NCBI GenBank assembly: GCA_963834705.1
Contig: CAWICV010000001.1
Location: 310,001 to 374,000, forward strand
Source of the DNA: RYN-230 sp963834705
Lineage (GTDB): Bacteria > Actinomycetota > Actinomycetes > Streptosporangiales > Streptosporangiaceae
Length of the DNA stretch: 64,000 bases
Direction of reading: 5' to 3'
Part shown: positions 40,335 to 49,403 of the stretch, piece by piece
Layout: every line of letters begins with the position of its first letter
Position numbering within the stretch: position 1 is the stretch's first letter
Notes under the pieces: generated by a model
The model's input: the letters and a program-made list of their open reading frames with translations, nothing else
The model's database searches: none
What the model was told of the DNA's origin: nothing
Made by a program: the position numbers and the translations under genes

Positions 40335-41087
40335 ATGCCAACCCACGAACTTTCCGGAACGACGGCACTCGTCACCGGCGCCAGCCGGGGATTCGGCCGC
40401 GCCATCGCCGTCGCCCTGTCCTCCCGCGGCGCGCACGTCGCCGGGGTCGCCCGCGACCATGCCCGGCTCGAGGAACTGCGCGCACAGCTCGGCCACACCT
40501 TCACCCCCGTCGCCGCCGACGCCGCCGACCCCGTAGTCGCGGGCCAGCTGCTCGACGAGCACCGCCCCCGCACGCTGGTCCTCAACGCCGGGGCGGCTCC
40601 CCTGCCGCGCCCGATCCACCGGCAGACCTGGCAGACCTTCAGCCGCAACTGGGACGTCAACGTGCAGCACGTGTTCAACTGGACCCGCGAGGCACTGCTG
40701 CTTCCCCTGCCGGCGGGCAGCGTGGTCATCGCCATCTCCAGCGGAGCCGCCCGCAACGGCTCGCCGCTCAGCGGCGGCTACGCCGGAGCCAAGGCCACCA
40801 TAGGGTTCATCGCCTCCTACGCCGCCGGCGAGTCGGCCCGGGGCGGGCTTGGCATCAGGTTCACCTCCGTGCTGCCGCAGCTCACCCCGGAAACAGGACT
40901 GGGCGCGGCCGGAGTCGCCGCCTACGCAGCCCGGCAGGGCATCGATATCCCCGCCTTCCTCGACCGCCTCGGCCCGGCGCTTACCCCAGAGCAGGTGGGC
41001 GCCGCGATCGTCAACATCGCCACCGGCTCCGCCGGTGACCGCGACGCGTACCTGCTCACAGCCGCCGGCCCCAGCCCGGTGCCGTGA
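40335..41087 (+). CDS. SDR family oxidoreductase
   Basis: 250 residues from ATG at 40,335 (ACGGAGT upstream). Cofactor motif TGASRGFGRAIAVALSSRGA, LVLNAGAAP, catalytic Ser in AISSGAARNG and Tyr-x3-Lys in GYAGAKATIGFIASYAAGES. Typical classical SDR of actinobacteria; substrate unknown. It lies 26 bases after the broken exporter and may have been cotranscribed with it. Confidence 0.9.
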   Translation: MPTHELSGTTALVTGASRGFGRAIAVALSSRGAHVAGVARDHARLEELRAQLGHTFTPVAADAADPVVAGQLLDEHRPRTLVLNAGAAPLPRPIHRQTWQTFSRNWDVNVQHVFNWTREALLLPLPAGSVVIAISSGAARNGSPLSGGYAGAKATIGFIASYAAGESARGGLGIRFTSVLPQLTPETGLGAAGVAAYAARQGIDIPAFLDRLGPALTPEQVGAAIVNIATGSAGDRDAYLLTAAGPSPVP

Positions 41088-41337
41088 TGCCCCTCGTCAC
41101 CCCCTTCGGGGCGGCCCGCCACTACCGGGCTCACCGGAACACTCCAGCCGCGCGGGACCGTCCCCGCCTGACCGAAGCGCGGACGCCTTCTCCGGCGGCC
41201 GCCGCGACGGCACCCAGCCCGCCCGCGGCAGGGCGCGCGCGCACCGATCGGCGCGCACTCGCATGCCACCTGACACCTCGGCCCGTCCGAAGCCGACCCG
41301 AGATCGCTACATCAACCACTTCAGAAAGAAAACGGCC
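41088..41337. other. Intergenic between SDR and DHFR-like gene
   Basis: 250 bp without a convincing gene. A CCCC-TTCG-GGGG-type hairpin stands at about 41,102-41,114 just past the SDR stop and could terminate it. Confidence 0.4.
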
Positions 41338-41871
41338 ATGCGCAAACTGATCGAATCGACGCTCGTCTCGCTGGACGGCGTCACCGAAACGCCCGAACGG
41401 TGGGCCAGCTTCGACGCCGAGGACGCAGCGTTGTCTCTCGAGCAGCTGGGCAACTACGACGCGTTCATCATGGGCCGGGTGACCTACGAGAAGTTCTACG
41501 CGACCTGGGGCCACGTGGTCGGCGATCCCTACATCGACCGCATCAGCGCCACGCCCAAATACGTCGCATCCCGGTCACTGACCCAGACAGCATGGAATGC
41601 CACCCTGCTCGGGCCCGACCCAGCCGGCGCGATCGCCCGGCTGAAGGACCAGCCCGGGAAGGACCTCATCAAATACGGCACCAGCCGCCTCGACGACACG
41701 CTCATACGAGACCACCTGATCGACGAGTTCCACCTCTGGATCAGGCCCGTCATAGCCGGCGCGGGGCAGCGGCTGTTCCAGGACATGGACACCTCCGGGC
41801 TCCACCTCAAGCTCACCGGCGAGCGGAAGCTGGAGAACGGGTCGGTGATCCTCACCTATACGCCCAGCTGA
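41338..41871 (+). CDS. Dihydrofolate reductase-family protein
   Basis: 177 residues, ATG at 41,338 after AGAAAG. MRKLIESTLVSLDGVTETPE, then FIMGRVTYEKFYATWGHVVG, LIKYGTSRLDDTLIRDHLID, and HLWIRPVIAGAGQRLFQDMD. This is the YwjB-like RibD_C group, as in the other DHFR-like genes of the window. It lies near the second SigX5-type sigma factor, although with an exporter and SDR between them. Confidence 0.9.
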   Translation: MRKLIESTLVSLDGVTETPERWASFDAEDAALSLEQLGNYDAFIMGRVTYEKFYATWGHVVGDPYIDRISATPKYVASRSLTQTAWNATLLGPDPAGAIARLKDQPGKDLIKYGTSRLDDTLIRDHLIDEFHLWIRPVIAGAGQRLFQDMDTSGLHLKLTGERKLENGSVILTYTPS

Positions 41872-41966
41872 CCTCCATCCGCTACCTCATGCCTGCGCAA
41901 TCTGCGGGCGCGCCGGGGCTGAGCCACCGCCAGCCCCCGCTGACCTGTTCAAACCAGGGAGACACC

Positions 41967-42114
41967 ATGAAGCTCACCATCATCGCGGCCACCGGCGGGT
42001 CGGCCGCCAGCTCCTGAGCCAGGCCCTGGCCGCGGGTCACGACGTGACAGCGGTGGCCCGCAACCCGGCCCGGCTCCCCCACGACGTGCCAGCCGGCGAA
42101 CACCTCCAGGTCCT
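41967..42114 (+). pseudogene. NAD(P)-binding (NmrA-like) N-terminal fragment with frameshift
   Basis: ATG with GGGAGACACC upstream gives MKLTIIAATGGSAASS and a stop. Skipping one base restores GRQLLSQALAAGHDVTAVAR then NPARLPHDVPAGEHLQVL, the first beta-alpha-beta of an atypical SDR/NmrA protein. The rest is missing, and the end abuts the minus-strand methyltransferase piece. Frameshift plus truncation: a relic. Confidence 0.7.
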
Positions 42115-42514
42115 ACTCGTGCCAGCCGATCCCCGAGCCGGTGCGGAACGCCTCGGTGACCCGTGGCTCGGCGCGCAGCGAAGCCAGTGCCAGCTGGAAC
42201 GCGCCGGGCGCGTACACGACGCCATCCGGGTCGGTCAGCGCGAACGCCTGTTCCGGGGTGAGCGAGTACGCGCCGGTCTGCGGGTCGCACTGAACGTAGC
42301 CGCCGGCCGCCTGGCCGCGCAGCCACTCGTTGACGTAGCGGGTGACGGTGCCGGTGCGCTCGGCCAGCTCGTGCGGCTGCAGCTGCTGCCCGGCGAGCGC
42401 GCGGTACAAGCCGAGCCGGTCGCCGACCAGCACGTTGCCCGCCGCCATCGTGGCCCCGAGGTCCCCCACGAACCGGTGCAGGAACTCCATCAGCCTGTCC
42501 TGGTCGATCTTCAT
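42113..42514 (-). CDS. N-terminal part of an HTH-plus-methyltransferase protein
   Basis: 133 residues from ATG at 42,514, with a strong AGGAGGT. It reads MEFLHRFVGDLGATMAAGNV, DRLGLYRALAGQQLQPHELA and WLRGQAAGGYVQCDPQTGAY, ending TEAFRTGSGIGWHE. That is the winged-HTH head of Rv2258c-like SAM methyltransferases; the catalytic domain is missing. A C-terminal piece of the same kind of gene lies at 35,574-35,790 in the same orientation. It can be translated but is unlikely to be active as an enzyme. Confidence 0.75.
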   Translation of the reverse strand: MKIDQDRLMEFLHRFVGDLGATMAAGNVLVGDRLGLYRALAGQQLQPHELAERTGTVTRYVNEWLRGQAAGGYVQCDPQTGAYSLTPEQAFALTDPDGVVYAPGAFQLALASLRAEPRVTEAFRTGSGIGWHE

Positions 42515-42965
42515 GTCATACCTCCTGAAATGGTTTCTGGGCTGACTTCAAGAGGTATTCCGGCTCGTCGGCGCGGGGATCGGTAGGCTCTACCGAACTC
42601 GGCGCGGGCCGCTACCTAAGCTCACGCTTCTTGCTGTTATCAACTCACGTTCGGCTGAGGCTGGGCACGGCGAGTGCGGTGGTCAGGCCGGGGCATGGGC
42701 GGGCCGGGGGGTGCCACGGCGGGTGCTAGGGCTAGGGCTGTGGGAGACAGCGGACGAGGCTCGGCGGACGCGGCACGGCACGAATCCCCAGCGCCCGCTG
42801 CTACCGATCCCCGGTGTCCAGCACGCCGAGCTCGGCCGCCCGTGCGGCGGCGGCCCCGGGCCATCGGTGGCCGCCACCCAGGTTGCTGCCGGCGCTACCC
42901 ATATTGCGTTGACCCCGCCGGGGGGCCCGCCTACTGTGACCCGGTGCCCCGCGACCAGAGACAGC
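42515..42965. other. Intergenic with repeat copy and promoter
   Basis: Contains TCGGTAG-GCT-CTACCGA (42,580-42,596, perfect 7-bp arms), a possible TetR-type site for the minus-strand gene. The 17-bp word GCTTCTTGCTGTTATCA (42,626-42,642) shared with 22,383-22,400 follows. TTGACC (42,909-42,914) and TACTGT (42,932-42,937), 17 bp apart, are a good promoter for the GNAT gene. The rest shows no gene. Confidence 0.6.
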
Positions 42966-43919
42966 ATGATCATCCGGCCCAGCACCGAGGCTGACCTGGG
43001 CCGGGTGCTCGCCTGCCAGGCCGCGGATCCGGTCGGGCTGGTCCCGCCGGGCCGCTACCGCGCCGATCTGGCCACCCAGAACTACCGGCCGGAATGGACC
43101 TGGATCGCGGAGCAGGACGGCGCGATGGTGGCCCGGGCGATCTGGTGGGGGCCCGCGGCCAGCGGCTACCCGCAGGTCCTGGACTGCCTGCACGTCAGCG
43201 ACGCCGTGCCGCACTGGGCTGAGCTGGCCGCCGCCCTGCTCCAGGCTGGGCACCAGGCGTTCCGCAGCGCTGGGGCGCCGGATCCGCCGCGTTACGAGCT
43301 TCGCTTGCCGAACGCCTGGCGCGCCAGCGCGGACATCAGCCAGGCCGTGCGGTGGCGGCGTGCGGCGGCCGCCCGGGCCGGGCTGACCCAGGAACTGGAG
43401 CGGTTCCGGTTCAGCTGGACCCCGGCCGCGGGGCTGCCCCGGTCCACCGGCCGGCTGGTGTTCCGGCCGGAGCCGGACGACGAGGCGTTCATCGCGGTGT
43501 TCCGCCAGGTCGCGACCGGCAGCCTGGACGTGATCACCCGCCGGGAGGTGGACGCACGGGGCGCGGACCGGCAGGCCCGCGAGGACTTCGCGCTGTACCG
43601 GGACATGCCCGGCGGCCGGGACTGGTGGCGGCTGGCCTACACGGCCGATGGCCAGCTGGCCGGGATGATCCTGCCCAACCGGAACCCGTACGGGGCGGTG
43701 GTCGGCTACCTCGGCGTGCTGCCCGCCATGCGCGGCCACGGTTACATCGACGACCTGGTCGCCGAGACCACCCGGTTCCACGCCGCGCGCGGCGAGCGGC
43801 GGATCAGCGCCACCACCGACACCAGCAACCAGCCGATGGCGGCCGCCTTCCGGCGGGCCGGCTACCAGGAAACCGGGATCCGGTACGTGTTCCTGGCACC
43901 GGCCCCGGCGGCCGGCTAA
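42966..43919 (+). CDS. GNAT family N-acetyltransferase
   Basis: 317 residues from ATG at 42,966. The N-terminal half is a variable domain (PSTEADLGRVLACQAADPVG, CLHVSDAVPHWAELAAALLQ). The C-terminal half is the GNAT core: LAYTADGQLAGMILPNRNPY, YLGVLPAMRGHGYIDDLVAE and NQPMAAAFRRAGYQETGIR. The acetyl-CoA pyrophosphate loop RGHGYI (Q/RxxGxG/A type) is complete. An N-terminal extension in the longer frame would lie over the promoter and is not used. Substrate unknown. Confidence 0.9.
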   Translation: MIIRPSTEADLGRVLACQAADPVGLVPPGRYRADLATQNYRPEWTWIAEQDGAMVARAIWWGPAASGYPQVLDCLHVSDAVPHWAELAAALLQAGHQAFRSAGAPDPPRYELRLPNAWRASADISQAVRWRRAAAARAGLTQELERFRFSWTPAAGLPRSTGRLVFRPEPDDEAFIAVFRQVATGSLDVITRREVDARGADRQAREDFALYRDMPGGRDWWRLAYTADGQLAGMILPNRNPYGAVVGYLGVLPAMRGHGYIDDLVAETTRFHAARGERRISATTDTSNQPMAAAFRRAGYQETGIRYVFLAPAPAAG

Positions 43920-43940
43920 CCGCGGCCGCCGCCGGCCTGG

Positions 43941-44888
43941 TCACCGCGGTGACAGGCGGGCGGGCAGGCCGAACGCGGTGAACATCGACGGCTGCTCGAA
44001 GGCGGCGATCTCGGCCACCCGGCCGTGCTCCAGGCGTAGCACGGTCAGCACGAACGGGACGAACGCGGCCTGGCCGGGACGGCGCAGGTACCCGGCTGCG
44101 CCCAGCTGCCCGTTGGCCCTGATCGGGAGCACCCGCCACTGGCCGAGGATGGTCATGCCACCCCGGAGCGCATCACCCACATCCCCGCGGCCGTGCCACT
44201 CCCCGACCTGGGGCGAGATGGCCAGCCGTACGTCGTCGCGGAGCACGGCGATCAGCGCCTCGGGGTCGGCCTGCTCATGTGCGGCGATGAACCGCTGCAG
44301 CAGGCGGCGCTGCCCGGGGTCGGGTGCGGACGGGACCTGCTCCAGCCCGTCCGGCCACTGCTCGCGCAGTGTGGCCCGGGCGCGCTGCAGCGCGCTGTTG
44401 ACGGCCGGCACGCTCATGTCGAGCAGGCCAGCCACCTCGGCCGCCCGCCAGCCGAGCACCTCGCGCAGGATCAGCACCGCGCGCTGGCGCGGTGGCAGCA
44501 GCTGGATCGTGGCCAGGAACGCGAGCGAGGTCGTCTCCCGGCGCACCGTCTCCGCTTCCGGGCCGGGCTGGTCGGTGGCCAGCTCGTCCAGCAGCACGTC
44601 CGGGTACGGCTGCACCCAGGGCAGGGCGGTGACCGAGGGCCCCGAGTTGGCCGGCCCGGGCACCGCCCGGCGGGCCTCCCGGCGCAGCGTGTCCAGGCAG
44701 GCGTTGGTGGCGATCCGGTACAGCCAGGTCCGCGGGCTGGACCGGCTCTGGAAGCGGTCCCGGGCGCGCCAGGCCCGGAGCAGCACCTCCTGCACATGAT
44801 CTTCGGCTTCGTCGAAGGACCCGAGCATCCGGTAGCAGTGCACGTGCAGCTCGCGCCGGTACCGGCGGGCCAGGTCGTCGAAGTCCAC
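43941..44888 (-). CDS. ECF sigma factor with SnoaL-like domain (SigX5-type)
   Basis: 315 residues from GTG at 44,888 (GGGGAG upstream). Region 2: LHVHCYRMLGSFDEAEDHVQ and WLYRIATNACLDTLRREARR. Region 4: LPPRQRAVLILREVLGWRAA and HTH MSVPAVNSALQRARATL. The SnoaL-like domain follows from about residue 195 (LLQRFIAAHEQADPEALIAV). Third copy of the architecture here. It is divergent from two DHFR-like genes, 102 bp away, which makes those likely targets. Confidence 0.92.
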   Translation of the reverse strand: MDFDDLARRYRRELHVHCYRMLGSFDEAEDHVQEVLLRAWRARDRFQSRSSPRTWLYRIATNACLDTLRREARRAVPGPANSGPSVTALPWVQPYPDVLLDELATDQPGPEAETVRRETTSLAFLATIQLLPPRQRAVLILREVLGWRAAEVAGLLDMSVPAVNSALQRARATLREQWPDGLEQVPSAPDPGQRRLLQRFIAAHEQADPEALIAVLRDDVRLAISPQVGEWHGRGDVGDALRGGMTILGQWRVLPIRANGQLGAAGYLRRPGQAAFVPFVLTVLRLEHGRVAEIAAFEQPSMFTAFGLPARLSPR

Positions 44889-44990
44889 GTGCTCCCCTTG
44901 GGCCGGCGGGCCGATGAGTTTCCCGGCCCGGCACGTCTGCATGGACGGCACATCACCCGTTACGACGATGGCACGGAAGGGAGCTCATCG

Positions 44991-45584
44991 ATGGGCAGGC
45001 TCGTGCTGTACATGTCCATGTCGCTGGACGGTTTCATCGCCGGCCCTGGCGATGCCATGGACAATCCCTTTGGCACCGGCGGGCAGCGGCTGCACGGCTG
45101 GCTGGGCGACGGCGGCGCGGATGTGAACGGCTACCGGCCGGCCGACCAGGCAGGCCAGACCGTGTTCGATGAGCTGATGTCGACCGGGGCCGTGATCACC
45201 GGCCGGCGCACCGGGGAGTTCACCGGTTACTGGGGCGGCGACCATCACGGCGGCGTGCCGATCTTCGTCCCCACGCACCAGGCACCGGCGGGCGCGGCCC
45301 CGGCCGGCGTGCACTTCGTGACCGACGGCATCGGATCCTGCGCCAGGCAGGCGAAAGCGGCCGCGGGCGGCCGTGACGTGATGCTGCACGGCGCGTACAC
45401 GGCGCGGGAAGCCCTGCGCGCCCGCGTCCTCGACGTGCTGGAGATCCAGCTGATCCCGGTCCTGTTCGGCCAGGGACGGTGGCTGTTCGACGGTCTCGGG
45501 CCGGAGCACACCGAGCTCCAGCTGGTCCGGGCGCTGGAGTCGCCCGGCGCGCTGCTGCTCCGGTACGAGGTGGGGCACGGATGA
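44991..45584 (+). CDS. Dihydrofolate reductase-family protein (tandem copy 1)
   Basis: 197 residues from ATG at 44,991 (GGAAGGGA upstream). MGRLVLYMSMSLDGFIAGPG, AVITGRRTGEFTGYWGGDHH, GGVPIFVPTHQAP, RDVMLHGAYTAREALRARVL and LIPVLFGQGRWLFDGLGPEH. The PIFVPTH strand and LIPVLFGxGxxLF end are typical of this RibD_C group. Stop overlaps the next gene (ATGA). Divergent from a SigX5-type sigma factor. Confidence 0.92.
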   Translation: MGRLVLYMSMSLDGFIAGPGDAMDNPFGTGGQRLHGWLGDGGADVNGYRPADQAGQTVFDELMSTGAVITGRRTGEFTGYWGGDHHGGVPIFVPTHQAPAGAAPAGVHFVTDGIGSCARQAKAAAGGRDVMLHGAYTAREALRARVLDVLEIQLIPVLFGQGRWLFDGLGPEHTELQLVRALESPGALLLRYEVGHG

Positions 45585-46150
45585 GCGGGCCGATCCGGCT
45601 GTACATGACGATGTCCCTGGACGGCTTCATCGCCGGCCCGGACGACCGGGCCGGCCAGGAGCTCGGCCGCGACGGCTTCCGGCTGTTCAACTGGCTCGAT
45701 GACCGGCTGTCCAGTGGCCCGAGCGGGCAGGTGTTCCGCGAGGCGCTGGCGACCGGCGCGGTCATCTCCGGGCGGCGCACGTTCGAGCTGGCCGGGCGGT
45801 GGCAGGGTGATCACCACGACGGCGTCCCGATCTTCGTGCTGACCCACCATATCGACGCGGGCGACGTCCCGCCGGGCAGCGCGCGGTTCGTCACCGACGT
45901 CGCGGACTGCGCCACGCAGGCCCGGGCCGCGGCCGGCGGCCGGGCCGTGCTGGTGCACGGGGCCGGGGCGGCGCAGGCGCTGCTCCGGGCCGGGCTGCTG
46001 GACGAGATGGAGATCCATCTCGTGCCCGTCCTGCTCGGCGGCGGGCGGCGGCTGTTCGGCGGTCTCGGGCCGGAGCATATCGAACTGGACCTGGTCCGGC
46101 GGCTGGCCGCGCGCGACGTCACGCACCTGCGCTACCGGGTCCGGGCCTAG
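45581..46150 (+). CDS. Dihydrofolate reductase-family protein (tandem copy 2)
   Basis: 189 residues, ATG overlapping the previous stop. IRLYMTMSLDGFIAGPDDRA, AVISGRRTFELAGRWQGDHH, GVPIFVLTHHIDAGDVPPGS, RAVLVHGAGAAQALLRAGLL, EIHLVPVLLGGGRRLFGGLG. It is clearly a paralogue of the preceding gene (shared YMxMSLDGFIAGP and LGPEHxEL ends), so a local duplication. Both may act as a heteromer. Confidence 0.92.
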   Translation: MSGPIRLYMTMSLDGFIAGPDDRAGQELGRDGFRLFNWLDDRLSSGPSGQVFREALATGAVISGRRTFELAGRWQGDHHDGVPIFVLTHHIDAGDVPPGSARFVTDVADCATQARAAAGGRAVLVHGAGAAQALLRAGLLDEMEIHLVPVLLGGGRRLFGGLGPEHIELDLVRRLAARDVTHLRYRVRA

Positions 46151-47463
46151 GCCCGGGCGCGGACGCCGGCCAGCGCGGCCCGGGCGGCCGCCGCGATCTC
46201 GGCCGGGTCCAGCGTGACCAGGGCGCCGTCCCGCTTGAGGACCTGGCCGGCGCACAGCACGGTGTGCACGTTGGCCGGCTGGGCCGCGGCCACCAGCATC
46301 TGCGCCGGGTCGGTGAACACGCCCAGGTTGGGCGCATCCGTGCCGACCAGGATGAGGTCGGCCTGTTTTCCTGGGGTGACCGACCCGGTGACCGCGCCGA
46401 GGCCCAGCGACCGCGCGCCTTCCATCGTGCCCAACGCCAGTGCCTGGCGGGCGGTCATCGCGAACTCGTGCCCGGCGCCCGCGTTAACCAGTCCCTGGGT
46501 CAGTTTCATGATCGCGAACATGTCGGCGTTGCCGGTCAGCGCGGTGGTGTCCACCGAGAGCCCGACCGGCAGCCCGGCGGCCAGCAGGTCAGCCGTCCGG
46601 GGCAGCCCGTAGCCGATGAGCAGTTCGCTGAACGGGGACAGGCTCACCGGGCAGCCCGCCCCGGCCAGCGCCGCGATCTCGGCATCGGATGCGCAGTTGG
46701 CGTGCACCACCTGCAGGTCCGGCCCGAGCAGGCCGGCCCCGGCCAGCGTGGCGATCTGCCCGCAGGCGGTGCGCGGACCGCAGGCGTGCACGGTCACCGG
46801 CAGGCCACGCTCCCGGGCGGCGGCGATCTCCCGCTGGTAGATGGCGGGCGGCACCCGGACCGCCGGGTTGCTGCCGCCCGGGCCGCGCCAGGCCATGCCC
46901 AGGCTGAGCCGACCGCCGGCCGACCAGGCCGCCCAGTCCTGGTGCAGCGTGGCCAGCCCGGCCAGGTCCATCGGCTCGTCGTTGCCGTGCCCGGCCGGGT
47001 ACCCGTAGGAGAACCGGGCGCGCAGCCCGGAGCCGGCCAGCGCGCGCAGCGCGGCCTCGGCGTGTGCCGGGCTGCGCAGGTTGTGGCACCAGTCGTGCAC
47101 CGTGGTGATGCCGGAATTGACCGCCTCGGCGCAGCCCAGCCGGGTGCCCTGGTAAACGTCATCCGGGCCGAACGCGCGGCCCAGTGCGGCCGTCACCCGG
47201 AAGTACCCGGACCCGCCGTCTGACATGCTGCGCAGCAGCGTGTTCCACAGATGCCAGTGGGTGTCCACTAACCCGGGCGCAACGATCATTCCGCTTGCGT
47301 CGATCTCGGCCGCGCCGGGCGCGGCCAGCCCCGCCCCGACCGCCGTGATCTGGCTGCCCTGGATCAGCACATCGCCGTCGGCGAGGTCGCCGAGTGCCGG
47401 GTCCATGGTCAGCACGTGGCCGTGCCGGATGACAACACCGCCGTCCGGCCAACGTTTCCGCAC
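46147..47463 (-). CDS. Amidohydrolase family protein (cytosine/ATZ-TRZ-type)
   Basis: 438 residues from GTG at 47,463 (an ATG at 47,511 would overlap the divergent gene). The TIM-barrel amidohydrolase shows DTHWHLWNTLL (HxH metal site), a VTVHACGPRTACGQIA strand, VVHANCASDAEIAALAGAGC and VSLSPFSELLIGYG, then LSVDTTALTGNADMFAIMKL, with a C-terminal GKQADLILVGTDA. It belongs to the ATZ/TRZ-like deaminase and hydrolase group, which acts on N-heterocycles. The exact substrate cannot be read. It is divergent from the S9 peptidase with 46 bp between. Confidence 0.88.
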   Translation of the reverse strand: MRKRWPDGGVVIRHGHVLTMDPALGDLADGDVLIQGSQITAVGAGLAAPGAAEIDASGMIVAPGLVDTHWHLWNTLLRSMSDGGSGYFRVTAALGRAFGPDDVYQGTRLGCAEAVNSGITTVHDWCHNLRSPAHAEAALRALAGSGLRARFSYGYPAGHGNDEPMDLAGLATLHQDWAAWSAGGRLSLGMAWRGPGGSNPAVRVPPAIYQREIAAARERGLPVTVHACGPRTACGQIATLAGAGLLGPDLQVVHANCASDAEIAALAGAGCPVSLSPFSELLIGYGLPRTADLLAAGLPVGLSVDTTALTGNADMFAIMKLTQGLVNAGAGHEFAMTARQALALGTMEGARSLGLGAVTGSVTPGKQADLILVGTDAPNLGVFTDPAQMLVAAAQPANVHTVLCAGQVLKRDGALVTLDPAEIAAAARAALAGVRARA

Positions 47464-47509
47464 GCCACAGAGGGTATTCCCACGCCGCACCGCATGGTAG
47501 GCATGGCCC

Positions 47510-49369
47510 ATGGCTGAACTCATCCCCCGCCGGGTCCTTTTCGGCAACCCGGAACGCGTCCTCCCCCGAATCTCCCCCGACGGCACCAGGCTGGCCTGGA
47601 TCGCCCCGCATGAGGGGGTGCTGAACGTGTGGGTGGCCCCGGTGGGCGATGACGGCGTGGACTGGTCCGCGGCCCGGGTGGTTACCGATGACACCGACCG
47701 GGGAATCCGCGTCTACGCGTGGGCGCACGACGGCCGGCACGTGCTGTACCTGCAGGACACCGGCGGCGATGAGAACTGGCGGCTGCATGATGTCGACTTG
47801 TCGACGATGCAGCGCCGGGACCTGACCCCGTTCGAGGGCGTGCGCACCGAGCTGATCGCGGTGGAGAAGAAGTTCCCCACCGAGATCCTGGTCGGGCTGA
47901 ACCGGGACAACCCGGAGCTGCACGACGTGTACCGGCTCAACCTGATCGACGGCGAGCTGGTGAAAGAGGAGGAGAACCCGGGTTTCATTGACTGGGTCGC
48001 GGACACCCAGCTGGTGGTGCGGGCCGGTATCGCCCCGCAACCGGACGGCGGCATCGTGCTGATGGTGCGCGATGGGCGCGGCGAGGAGTGGCGCCCGCTG
48101 CTGACGGTCCCGGCTGAGGATGCGCTGACCAGCGGGCCGATAGCGTTCAGTGAAGATGGTCTGTCCATGCTCGCGCTGACCTCGGTCGGCGCGGACACCG
48201 GCGGCCTGGTCCGGATCGACGTGGCCACCGGTGACACGCAACTGCTGGCCCGGGACCCGGACACGGACGTGACCGGGGTCCGGCTCAACCCGGACACCCG
48301 CGAGCCGCAGATCGTCATGTTCGAGAAGGACCGGGTCGAGTACCAGGTGCTGGACCGCGCGCTGGACGCCGACCTGGCCGCCATCCGCGTGCTGAACCCG
48401 GGCGACCCGGTGTTCGCCGACGCCGACGACGCGGACGAGACGTGGCTGGTCGCGTTCAGCAACGACACCAGCGCGGCCTCCTATTACAGCTACGACCGGC
48501 GGACCCGGCGCGGCAGCTTCCTGCTCAACACCCGGCCCGAGCTGGGCCAGTACGAGCTGGCCCCGATGGAGCCATTCACGTTCACCGCGCGGGACGGGCT
48601 GACCATCCACGGTTACGCGACGTTCCCGCCGGGCGCGCCGCGTACCGGGCTGCCCATGGTGCTGCTGGTGCACGGCGGGCCGTGGGCCCGGGACTCCTGG
48701 GGCTTCGACGCCGAGGCGCAGTGGCTGGCCAACCGCGGCTACCTGGCCGTGCAGGTGAACTTCCGCGGCTCGACCGGGTACGGCAAGGCGTTCGTCAACG
48801 CCGGCAACCGGGAGTGGGGCGGCAAGATGCAGGACGACCTGACCGACGCGGTGGGCTACGTGCTCGGCCGGGCCAGTGGTGGTAAGCACTGGGCCGACCC
48901 GGCCCGGGTGGCCATCTTCGGCGGGTCCTACGGCGGTTACGCCTCGCTGGCCGGTGCCGCGTTCACCCCGGGCCTGTTCTGCTGCGCGGTGGACATCGTC
49001 GGGCCGTCCAACCTGAAGACGCTGATCGAGACGATCCCGCCGTACTGGGCGCCGATGATCGCCCAGTTCCACACCCGGGTCGGCGACCCGGACAAGGACG
49101 CCGAGTTCCTGTGGTCCCGGTCCCCGCTGGCCCGGGCGCGCGACATCCGGATCCCGCTGCTCATCGCCCAGGGCGCCAACGACCCGCGGGTGAAGCAGGC
49201 CGAATCGGAGCAGATCGTTACCGCGCTGACCGAGGCGGGAATCGAACACGAGTACCTGCTGTTCCCGGACGAGGGCCACGGTTTCGCGAAGCCGGAGAAC
49301 CGGCTGCGCTTCTACGCGGCCGCCGAGCGCTTCCTGGCCCGCTATCTTGGGGGCCGCGCCGAGGACTGA
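47510..49369 (+). CDS. S9 family peptidase (prolyl oligopeptidase-like)
   Basis: 619 residues. An N-terminal propeller (about 1-350; ISPDGTRLAWIAPHEG, AWAHDGRHVLYLQDTGGDEN) gates an alpha/beta hydrolase domain: LLVHGGPWARDSWGFDAEAQ, NFRGSTGYGKAFVNAG, nucleophile in FGGSYGGYASLAGAAF (Ser about 470), Asp in LLIAQGANDPRVKQAES and His in FPDEGHGFAKPEN. It is the acylaminoacyl-peptidase/dipeptidyl-peptidase type of cytosolic S9C. No signal peptide. Confidence 0.95.
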   Translation: MAELIPRRVLFGNPERVLPRISPDGTRLAWIAPHEGVLNVWVAPVGDDGVDWSAARVVTDDTDRGIRVYAWAHDGRHVLYLQDTGGDENWRLHDVDLSTMQRRDLTPFEGVRTELIAVEKKFPTEILVGLNRDNPELHDVYRLNLIDGELVKEEENPGFIDWVADTQLVVRAGIAPQPDGGIVLMVRDGRGEEWRPLLTVPAEDALTSGPIAFSEDGLSMLALTSVGADTGGLVRIDVATGDTQLLARDPDTDVTGVRLNPDTREPQIVMFEKDRVEYQVLDRALDADLAAIRVLNPGDPVFADADDADETWLVAFSNDTSAASYYSYDRRTRRGSFLLNTRPELGQYELAPMEPFTFTARDGLTIHGYATFPPGAPRTGLPMVLLVHGGPWARDSWGFDAEAQWLANRGYLAVQVNFRGSTGYGKAFVNAGNREWGGKMQDDLTDAVGYVLGRASGGKHWADPARVAIFGGSYGGYASLAGAAFTPGLFCCAVDIVGPSNLKTLIETIPPYWAPMIAQFHTRVGDPDKDAEFLWSRSPLARARDIRIPLLIAQGANDPRVKQAESEQIVTALTEAGIEHEYLLFPDEGHGFAKPENRLRFYAAAERFLARYLGGRAED

Positions 49370-49403
49370 CGGCGGCCGTGGACGAACCGGAGCACAACAG
49401 GAC

